From contig NC_133387.1 in assembly GCF_047511655.1 (NCBI RefSeq), forward strand, positions 44,930,853 through 44,994,852: DNA of 64,000 nt, read 5' to 3'. Every line of letters begins with the position of its first letter. Position 1 is the first letter of the stretch. Below are positions 41,701-53,700 of the stretch, piece by piece. The translations under genes were made by a program, and so were the position numbers. Source of the stretch: Castor canadensis (lineage: Eukaryota > Chordata > Mammalia > Rodentia > Castoridae). The notes under the pieces are model-generated. The model ran no database searches and was not told the DNA's origin. It saw only the letters and a program-made list of their open reading frames with translations.

Positions 41701-44700
41701 CTGTAGATCAACTTATCAGGTCAAAGATTCTAAGCCAAAGTGCATACTGGCCAGGTGCCTGTGGCTCACAATGCAATCCTCACTACTCTGGAGGCAAAGA
41801 TCAGGAGGATCATGGTTCAAAGCCAGCCCGGGCAAATAGTTTGCAAGACCCTATCTCAAAAAAACCAGTACAACACAGGGCTGGCATACTGATTTACAGC
41901 TGAGGGAATACAGAGCATGCAGACTATGGTTTAGCTTTGTTTTTTTAAGCTGTTGTCAAAACTGTACTAACCTGTAACATGCAGTAACTTGCTGTCTGAA
42001 CATCTCCAGTTCTATCGACGTAACTCTCCATTAAGTCCACTCCATCTTTAGTAAGGCCTGTAAGCAAAATTCCTTCCAAATTTCCAGCCTCTTTCATTTC
42101 ATTGGTCAACTTCTCAATGTATCTATTTAACTGGAAAATTCAAAGTGACTTTTCTAGAACAATCTGTTTCACTGTATATTTTGTACTTCAAAACTACTGC
42201 ATTTGGAACAATTTAATTCCTAATGGAAAACATTTTAAAACAAAAGCCCTTTCCAAAATCTAAGTATGAACTCTCTAAGATATCTACATCTATCACGCAT
42301 TTCAATGCAGCATCCACAATCATTTAAAATATTTTTTAAAAGCAAGACATTTTCTATGTTCTAATAATTATTCTATAAAAATACTACAGATGATTTACTA
42401 AAGAGAATTATCCTCATTTTTCTGCAAAGTTCTTGTTGTCTATCATAATAGTATATAACAGAAACACAGAATCTGAGTTGTAAGAGAACATTAAAATCAT
42501 CAGTAACAACCATTTTCTTTAGGTTTTTCCTGACTGCATCCCATCCCAAACTCTAGGCATTATTCCCCAGTAACATTTTTATCTGCTAACTAATCTTTCT
42601 CCCAAGAGCAAATATAAGTCAAAATGTTAAGTCAACATTCTAAGCAAGTGAATTGAATTATGACAGATATATTTACAATATCCCAAGGCAATAGATTACC
42701 TTACTTTTGAGTTTATTAATAAATATCAAGTATATTATAAAGATTAGTTTCTTAAAATAATTAAATAACAAATATTACTGACCTCAAATATGAAATAAAT
42801 CAGTTCTTACCTGAGTATCACTAAGGAATTTACAAGCAAATGCTACTCTGTCACGTACCGCAACTTTGTTTTCATACTAGGAAAAACAGAAAAAGCAGGA
42901 AGTTCATGGTACATGCTTCAAGTTTTAAATTTTTACAGGTTAAATATACCAGTTTATTTTCAAATGCAGTAATAAGCTACTGTATATATACTGACAGAAC
43001 CAGTGATTGTCTAACATGCCCTTTCTGGTGTAACTGAAGAAACTCAGCATTAAGGTTATTGTCCTTGAAAGTAAAGATTTAAGTTTTAAACATTGACCAA
43101 ATTTTCAGTTTAAGAAAAAGTTCAGTTCAGTCTTATATACACCAGTATAAAATATAAACAATGATGTATAGTATATCAACTTTAAGATGCCTTATAATCC
43201 TTCTTCATAGAAATTAATTTTAGGGAAACTAGACATTTATGATAGTTCAAAGTTTTATATATTTTGTAAAATATATTGTAAAACACTAGTTTGAAAAATA
43301 CTCACTATAAACTTAAGAAAAAAGTTCAGTTTCCACTGAAGCCATTCTATGAAGTAATTTTCCTACTTAAACCTAAGAGCTCTTCAGTTGATAACCAATA
43401 CAGAATGTTTTCTCAATAATAAAATATTCTACCCTAAAAGTGGGAATAAACTCTTAGATTCAGTTGCACATGCTACAATTTTGATCTAGAAATGGTTAAA
43501 AATATTATCTGTCTCATTTTACAGCTGAGAAAACTAGAGCCTAAAAGTTAACTGAATAACTTAAGGTGCTGTGGCAGAGAAAGGACTCAGTCCTTTATCT
43601 GACTTCCCAATTCAGTATGTTTTACTATCTAACTGCAACTTAACATTAAAAAAATTAATTATACACACAGGAAGTATTACTAAGTACATTCTTAAAATAG
43701 CTTGGATATATGACTTTCCTTCTCGGTTGTCCTAACTTAAAACACAGAAATTTAATATTTAAGCGATTTACTTCTCTTATCAATTCACTTCTTTCTCCAG
43801 TCTCCATCATTCTATATCACCTCTTGAAAGTATCATTTTATCTCCTACAGATATAGTTAAAGTCCTCTGTTTAACAAAAGAAGTAGAAAAACACATTTCT
43901 GGATATTAATTTGAAGTAGTTAGCAAAGTTCATAGAAAGCAATTTATTAAAATTAATGGACAAAAGATTTTGGCAAAATGGCTACTAACATTTATTTAAA
44001 ACCTCAGCAAGCTATCCCAGTAAAATACACGTTTTTATAAATTCTAGGGATTTAGACATTTAAACCAATTATTCAAGCAATTTACATTTTATAAGAATGC
44101 TATAAACAGCAAACACAGAAATAAATCTTAATGCAAAAGGCTCTTCCCATTGCTAAAGAGAAGCCCAACAGTGCAAAGTACTTGTGGTACTAATGTGAGG
44201 CTTAAAATCCAACAACTGAAATTACTAAACAAATCTTATTTCATTCTTTCCTCACTTTGTGATAAAGAAGCTATTTGTTGATGTGGTCATAGGTAGCTAA
44301 ACCAGCAGAGGAAAAAATAACAATAAAAAGAACAAATAATGAAAAATGAAATAGTCCACTATGGGTAGTGTGATCAAATAATTTATCTTCCAAACAGGAA
44401 CATGTCTGAGAATGACAAATGTTAACACAGAAAGTCTGTATGCTATATAGCCACCCTGCCCAAAAACCAAAACTGATCAACTGATCATGAGTTATTTTAC
44501 TTAGGTAAACACACACACACACACACACACACAAAACATTTAAATAGCAAATATACATTATGTTTACATAGTTGTAGATATTTAGAGCTCAGTTCTGTAA
44601 GTGAAAGAATTTTCTTTATTCTGTCTATTTTTGTGAATTATATTAACAAAACTATAAAAAGCAAAACCAGTTTGGTATCCATTAACTGCTCTAGGTTGGG

Positions 44701-47700
44701 AATAATACTCAAAAGAAATGTTCAAAAAAAGTTCAAGATCCCATATTTTTAACATATATATAGATATATCTATATATATCTATATATATCAAACTATAAT
44801 AGCATTTGATACTACAGGTATCTGAAAACTTTATTAAAGTCAGATAAAAACTTCAATCTTAATTCCAAGGAGGATCTTGAGAAAGAAATTAGCTTACCAA
44901 AACTCCATCATAAGATCCTGTTTCACTTGTCAGAAATGCAAACATGACACACAGATATGGGTTGTTTAGTTGTAATCGTAGAGTGCTGCACATTTCTCTC
45001 CAAAGGGAGTTCTTCTCATCCGTATAACCTGATAAAGCCATTGCTACCACATTGAGATTCAGATCTCCTGCATATTAAAAATAACCAGCTAATCAAAGTG
45101 ATCAAAAACTTACTATCACCTTCCTCCATATTTTTTAAACCCTAAACACATACAAATTAGGTGGGCAAATTATAAAGGTTTGGATTTAGACTGGAAAATC
45201 AACAAATTTTCAGCAATGTGTATTTACAAACCCTATGCAAGACAATTACATCTTTTTATTTTTAAGTTCTCATTCCAGGCAGTTTCCTATAGACTATGTT
45301 ATTATTTAGTACCCAAATGAAGAAAAGTGAAACCATCTAACAGAATCACTGCGACTTCAGCCATGCTCCCAACCCTTTTTGCTTTGCTTTAGTTTTGTTT
45401 TTAGATTGGGTCTTGGCCTGCTACCTCTGCCCTCTCAGCTGGGGTTACAAATGTGTACCACCACGCTGTGTCCTTTGTTTCTTGATTCTAATCACTTTCT
45501 TTTCCAAATAAAACAGCATCTCCTACTTTAAGTTCTTAATTGGCTTATTCTTCATTTTTGCAAACATTTCCCATTACTGTGTCTGTCTTTCTTACTTTCT
45601 CTGTCTATTCTATTAGATTTAAAGACTTTCAAAAATGTTTAACTCAAGTTTTTTTCAATCTTTAATGAAATTTATAAACATCACTAGGATGATACTTTTT
45701 CATAACTGTTAGTATGGGTATTTAAATCTACCACCAAATTTTCCAGGTGTACAAGATACGAAAGTATTGTGCTTTCAGGATATACAAAATTATAATTAGA
45801 AATAGAGATATTGTTGTTTGTTTGTTTTTTGCAGTGCCAAGGATTAAACACAGGGTTTCTATGTGTTACGCAAATGCTGAACTGCATCTCTGGCCCAAAA
45901 ATGGAATTCTGGAATTTAAATTACCAATTTTTTCCATTACCACATATCATCTATTACACTCTCAAATGGAGGAAGTTTTCACTAAGCAAAGGCAAAAAAA
46001 AAAAGATCCAATCCAGGCAAAGAATTAACTTTCTCTAATTTTAAACTGCAAATAAATATATGACAGCAATTTCATGTTTTTCTTTATAGTATAACTGAAC
46101 TATAATGGTTTGAAAATGGACCAGCACGTAAGACGGGTATTTTGAATACAGAAACATCTTAGGAATTTTCTTTTTTCTTTTTTGTGATTTATTTATTTTT
46201 AATTTTTTCTTTTATTCATATGTGCATACAATATTTGGGTCATTTCTCCCCCCTTCCCTCCACCCCCTCTTTTTACCCCCCCACACCCTCCCTCTCCCAT
46301 TAGGAATTTTCAAGTCAAATATTCCTCATAAGAGAAAATCCTGAAGTTTTAGATTAAGATTTGTTTCTCCAAGGATCCTCTAGTAAAATGCCAGAGGAAA
46401 AAATCATATCAAGTTTTTTCTTTTTAAAAAAATACTACATGAAACCTGTGTTTTAATTACTAGACTTAAGTAGAAGTATTTTTGTAGACCAAAGTATGCT
46501 TTTTATATGCTTTTTACTTAATGGTCTAAATTAAAGTTTCATTTAGAGCTTCCTAAGAGTCAACCAATAACCATCTAATAAAGTATACACTACAACATAC
46601 TCAAATGTGTATCATAAAAATGCTTACAAAGTAAAGTAGTCCTAAATCTTGAAGGAAATATTTTTAATGTGTATGAACTATCCTTAAAAGGGAATCAGTG
46701 AAAATAGGAATATTTGAAAACTCCTAATAGTATTAAAATGATATTTAAGATATATCTGTTTTTACAGACCTAAACCAAAGTATAAATAAACGTGATGGAC
46801 TGATATTTACTGTTATATAGTATTATACTGGTTTCAGCATCCTTTCTTGAAAGGATTCTATGAGTTGCCAATTCTCAGAACATAACCTAATACCTTTTTC
46901 TGAAGATGCCCCTTCATTCAGGATTTGGATTGCTCGACGAATATCCAAGTTGAACAATGCCACAGCAGCAGCTCTCTCCCATTCCCCTTCTTGTACAAGG
47001 GAGTTCAAAAACGGTCCCACATCTACATCCGTTCCATTTTTTATCCACCCACAAAGCTGTAAAGCTAAGATTCTCTCTTCATTTAAATTCTGAATATCAG
47101 TTTGCTTATCCAACCCACTCCAATTATGTCTGCTGCTTTCCACCATTCCTAAAAACAGAAAAGATTTTATATTGTTTTATTATCATTTTGAAATATATTT
47201 CAAAAAAAAGATCAGTTTTAGAGAAAAATTTCACCAAAATATTTAGAATATTTAATTTCTCAGCCTCAATTTTATAACATAAATATGAAATATGCCACAA
47301 ATAAAACATTTTGCATGTTTTTATATACAACAGTTAGCTGAGTTAGCAAAGAGCTGTTAGAATGAGTGAATGCTTAGATATACTAGGCCAAGTCACTGCT
47401 TCAGAAAAGCTTCCCTGGCCTCCTAAGTTAAATAGATACATCTGTTATTATCTAACTCACTACTTATTATTATCTCTATTCCCTACACATAGAATTTAAC
47501 ATAAGCTCCTATAATTTGTCTTCAGTTGTCTCTTCTCCCACTTGAACACAAGCAGCTAAGTATGGAACTCACTATCCTCCTGCCTCAGCCTCCCAAGGAC
47601 TAGGATAACAGACATGCATCACCAAAACTGACACCTTGCCTGTTTTATTTGCAAGCAATCACCGCTACCTGAGATCCAGTAGAAGTGTTCTTGATCTCTT

Positions 47701-50700
47701 GATCTTTCTCCCTTCTGCCTCTTTTGTATGTACACTCATGTATCCCTTAATAAGAGTGGAAGGACCAACTTTGTTGATCAAACATTTTTATAATACATAA
47801 CTGTACATGCGAATAAAAAAATGAGATCATGGGCTTCAAAGTACTAAAGTGAAAACACAATGAGAATGATTTGACTGTGTTTTTCCCACTTTACTAAATC
47901 TAGAGCTTCATACTATCATCCATTTTTCATAGCAAAGCTTCACTGTTTTTTGGCAGTATTTACATTACAATCAAGGCAGTTGGTTCTAATGATTTCACTG
48001 TAAGATGCTACTTGGTGCCACATAATTCAAATGTTTTACCCTCAAAATTGTCACTATATAACTACTTTTTTAGCAGAAAGGATTTTCAGGATAAACTGAA
48101 TCATGAATTAGGCAACATGAATGTCTGTACTACAAATTTCTTTTATTATTATTATTACATTTATGTAATTATATATCACAATCATACATTTGTAAACAAC
48201 CAGATCAACAGCAAATAGATAGGCTTTTACTTTTACTTTGTTTTTTAGCAGTACTGGGATTGAACTCAAGGTCTTTTGCTTGCTAGGCAGGAGCTCTGTC
48301 ACTTAAGCCATACCACCAGCCCTAGATATATTTTTAAAATTCTTAATTCAGGAGAGGGTGAACTTGTTCAAGGTATACTGTAACCATGTATGGAATTGTT
48401 ACAATGAAATCCCCTCGTATTATTAGTGCAAGATAAATAAAAAAATACTTTTAACTTAAAAAAAAATTCTTAATTTAATTTGTTGGTTATAGGCAGAATT
48501 ATAAGTAAGACGCCATGATTCCTCCCCCTTGGGAACTGTACTCTTGTATAATCCTCTCCCCGTGAATGCAAGTAGAATCTGTGAGTTGCTTCTAAACGAT
48601 AAAACATAGAAGAGGTGAAACAATTTTATACATGTAGTTAAGTCCTTACCTAGTTAACTTTGAGTGAATCAATGGAGAGTATCCTGTGTAGGCCTGACTT
48701 CATCAAGTGAGCCCTTTAAAAGAGGATCTAAAATTAAGAGGGAGCTGTCATGTTGGTGACCAAATCTGTGAAAAGGCCATGTAGGAGCTAAGGTTGGCCC
48801 TTGGCTATAAACCACAAAGAAAATAACTACTTTAGTCCTATAATTGCAAAGAGGTTTTAGCCTCTTAGCCTCTGGCTATTGAATCCTAATCATCCTGTGT
48901 ACCACATCCTTTCTCTTCTTTCCTTTTGGTTAATATGAAGGTGTGTACCCGCTTATCTAAAGCCAAATCTGTGCTCTGGATCCCATTCCCTCCAATTCCT
49001 AGGAATTTTGCTTTACCTCCTCAATGCGTCTTTAACTCACAGATGTTGAATTCTGCCAACAACCAAATAAATCTGGAAGAATACTGATGTCTAGAAAGAA
49101 ATATAGATTGGCCTACACTTTTATTTTAGTCTTGTTATACCCTGAGCACAGGGCCCAGCTAACCAGGTCAGATTTCTGACCCATGGAAATAATGACCCAT
49201 AGAGATAATGCATGTTAAATAAACTAATACACTGTCCAAAGTTGACTAGCTATAATCAGTCTGGTAAAGGTAGACGAAAATTTGTAAAAATAAAATATTT
49301 AAAACATAATCAGTTATATATATATATTTTTAAATCATGTAGTCAATATACTTGGAAAGAATAAATATACTACACAGCAAAGGCCTAAACTCTCCACAAT
49401 ACTTATTCATACTTTTAAATAATTTGTGATTGTTATCTTCATGTTAGGTATAACAAGTCTAAAATATTATTCATGTTAGTATATATTTTAAACTACTATC
49501 TGATTGCTTTAGGGAAGTTTCAAGATGAGTTATTGGTAAAATTTTAGAAATTCAACAATAGTGAGATAATTATCCTTGAAATAACTTTTCTTTTTGGTGG
49601 TGCTGGGAACTGAACCCAGGGCCTAGCACATGGTAAATAGGTACTCTACCACCAAGCTACATCCTCAATACCAAATTACTTATTTTTAAACTATTCTTAA
49701 GGTATTGTAATTTTTGCTGCTCAGAGATCTTCTCGTAGCTTGAAAACCATGCTATGGGTAATTAAGGCTATCAAAGAAGAAATACAAAGTTATCATGGTT
49801 TTAAATATATCATTATATTACATAAATTTTTAATGATCTCTAAAAAAGCAGCAAAATCTATTTATTATATTCAATACTGAAATAAATTGTTTTTCATGAA
49901 TCTGAGATTGCTCTTAACAGACCAATGTCTTATTATTGTTTGCAAGGAAAACAAGTTTACTTAAATATTAAAAAAAACAGGTTTAAAAATTTTGTTTCAA
50001 ATCAGCAATAGTATGCCATTTGTATAATTTGTGGCATATATATAATAAAGCAATAAAATAATCCACTGTTTATAACAACACTTTGGTGTTTAAAAAAAAG
50101 AAAAGAAAAAACACAATGGCTGGAGGTGTGGGTCAAGTGGCAGAATGGCTACCTACCAAGCATAAAGACCCAAGTTCAAACCCCAGCATAGCAAAAAGCA
50201 AAAGCTCAGCAATTTTGCTCCTCGAAGTCAGGACAAGTTCTCTACATCAGAGTTTAAGTATGAAAAACATTCACATCATGTTGGATGGAAAAATGGGCAT
50301 CCAAGATTTATTTTACAATCTTTGGTTATGTTAAAAGGAATTATTTACACCTATTGATAACACTGTAAGCATGGGCTTCCTCCAATCAGAATTTAAAGAT
50401 TCTAAAATCAATCCCATGTTGAAAACAAAAATAAAGCAACACAAAGCACCCCCCGATATTCCAGATTTGCCCCCTACTACTACTGAATTACCATTTTATC
50501 TTCCTTTATGTGGTCTAATTTCTTGAATTATTTATAATTGTTTTCATTTCTTCAATCTACTCTAAATTTCTAATCCAACTGCAATTTGCTATCCATACCA
50601 CCAATGAAGCTCTTTTTCTTATTCCTAAATCAATAATGAGTACTTTTTAATTCTTGCCTTATTTGATGGGATCTTAAGCATGGAGCACTTAACAACTGAC

Positions 50701-53700
50701 TTCTCTTTTCCCTCATTCATATGAATAAATGGCTCTTTTGGTCTTTCTCTTACTTCTCCCATCACTCCTGTCTTCTTTAAGCCATTTCATTCTATTCTTA
50801 CTCTGAACAGTTTCATCTATTCCATCAAATATCAGTATTTCTCTCTAATTATATTCCTCCCATGAGCTTTGCAGTCATATCCCATTGCTCACTGGACATC
50901 TCTAAGTAGCTATCCTGATTTTTTTTACTTTGCTCCAAAATAACCTTTTTCTTTTCAAACATACTCTTTCTGGGTTATTCCTATCTAACTAACTGGCACC
51001 AAAACCAACTAGTTTCTCAAGTTAAATACATGTGTGCTATCTTTGACTTTTCAATATTCTCTATCCCTTTATCCAGTTAATTACTAAATTCTGTCCCACT
51101 CTCTTAGTTTATTCTCTAGCTGCTCTACCACTGACCTTGGTAAGGACAGTATCACTTCTTCCCTGATTACTATAGGCTTCTACCTCATATCCCTGTATCA
51201 ACTTTGATTCCCCTTCCAATTCATTCTACACAGACTGACAATTCTAAAAGAAATCTAATTCTATCACTACTCTTTAAAATCCTTCCTTGGTTTCCTCTTG
51301 TTACAGGATGATAAATCTCCCTAAAACTGTAACACAGATTCTAAGTCTGTCCTGAGTTTGCCCATTGCTCATTTTTCTAGCTTCCATTCTTTTCCTCCTG
51401 CTCTGTTACAGCTATACTGAATGTGCTGTTTCCTCTGGCCTCACTGCATATGCTACTCCCTGTATGGACCTTTTTATTGCCTCTACCTCCAGGTAAAGGA
51501 CACTTCTCATCCTCACTACCAGATTAGAAATTCTTCTTATATATAACATCTGTTCTTCATGTTATAACTGCCTGTTTACTTGAACATAAATTCTCCAAGA
51601 ATAGGCCTGACATTGCTTTTGTCATGTCTTCTTCATGAGGAAAGAGATTTACTTATCTATGATAATTTCTGCATATAGTGAGCACCTGATAAATACTTGC
51701 TGAATGTAAGAACTTACTTCATATTATAATTGTGAAAGTTAAAGTAACATAGGGAAAACAACTATCATGATGTTTCATTCATAATAAGCAATATTATGTT
51801 ACCAAAATTAAAATTTAGATCTGTGCTATAATAAACATGTACAACAGACTACTGAGGGCAAAATGGCTCAATGTATTGACTCACTATGTGTTGAATTTTT
51901 AGAGCTACAAGTAGAGAAGAAGGTATGACTGGACAGGATTGGAGGTATTACTAGATAAGGCAAAAGACTGAAACCTAGATGTCATCTTTGACAGTAATTT
52001 CTCTAATGAACAATTTTTCTTTCATTTGGATAAAGATTATTCTGACTCAAGGGTGAAACAGTTTGTCTCTACTGCACTAGAAACATAGAAATATTCCAGT
52101 TTTCCCTTTTGGTTTTCCTCAGAGGTAGTTTATTGGCTTTTTTCTAAAATACATCACAAAATACCGCAAATAATTGAATACAGATTAACTAAGAATGCAA
52201 TGTGGTCTGACCTACTATATAGCTAAAATACTATACATTTAATAAACATGGTACTTAATTATTTGCAGTAGAGGTTCTAAACTCATAAACCATGATATTC
52301 AGGTTCACTGATGGGAGTTATTCAGTATGTCTATCTTTCATCTATGTTAATTTTAAAAAGCAGTTTCTAACGAACCTCATACATTTTATTTCTTATAATA
52401 AAGGGTACTTTTTTGGTGAAGGAATAATGGGAAAACACTAAAATAGATTAGATAAGCAGTCTATTACATCTGCCAACAATGGGGGACCAAAGTAAATGAA
52501 GCTTCTTTTAAAAATAAACTAAACTGATGCTCCGGCACCAATGACTCATGCCTATAATCCTAGCTACATAGGAGGCTAAGATCAAGGGGACTGAGGTTTG
52601 AGGCCAGCCAGGGCAAAAACTTCCTGAGACCCATCTCAACAGAAAAAAACATGGCGTGGTGGTGCTCGCTTGTCATCCCAGCTATGGCGGAAGCATAAAA
52701 TAGAAGGATCACCATCCAGCCTGGCCTGTGCAAAAAATGAGAGCCTGGAGGTGTAGCTCAAGTGGTAGAGCACCTGCTTTAAAAGCAGGAAGCCAAGTTC
52801 AAACTCCAGTCCCACCAAAAAAAAAATGTGAAACCTGATCTCAAAAATAACCAGAGAGAAAAGAAGGGGTAGCTCTAGCAATAGAATGCCTGCTTAACAA
52901 GTGCAAAGCCCTCAGTTCAAACCCAAGAACCACCACCAAAAAAAATCCCAAAAAAACAAAAAAACCCTACTATGCTAAATATAAGTTTAACTGAAATGCT
53001 TAACAAACACTTTTTAAAATACATTAATTTTGTATTTTGTATTACTTATGCAGCAATGATGCAAGTCCTGTTTTTAAAAAAGTACACTGGATTTACTACT
53101 TGTACTATGGCTTTGACTAAATCATGTAAACTCTTTTTCTAGCAGCTTGACTTGGGACAAAATTCAACTACCAAAAGCTACAGAATGAACCCTACCTAGA
53201 TAGGGGAGATAATTATAATAAAACCCATAATTCAATTCCAACAATAAGAATAAGAACACTTGTTTAAAGCAGTTAACAAAAAAATAAAAATTTTTTTTGG
53301 GGAGGGTCACTTTTTATTCTTAATAGTTTATCAACTCCATCACTACATTAATTAATTCATTTATTCATCAAGGACTTTCAGGTATTGCTTCTTCAAGTTA
53401 GGCCATACATCATGTCACATCATAGTTCTTATGTAAGTAAAAAGGGGTTTCCTTCAATTAGACCTTTTTAGTTTGGGGGGTTTTTTGGTGGTAGTGGGTT
53501 TGAACTCAGGGCCTCCAAGCACTCTATCACTTGAAACTTAGGCCATGCATAAACTCATTTTGCTTTATTTTTCAGATAGGGGTGGTGTTTTTCCCTGGGC
53601 TGGCTTCATACCTGATCCTCCTACCTCCATTGCTTGAGTAGCTGGGATTATAGCATGTACCACCATGTCTGGCTTTTTTTTTTTTTTTTTTTGGTGGAAC

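Noticed and set aside
52743-52816. A functional tRNA gene
   Set aside because: The T-arm does not pair well and it sits in a SINE array with A-tails, so it is listed as a SINE unit.
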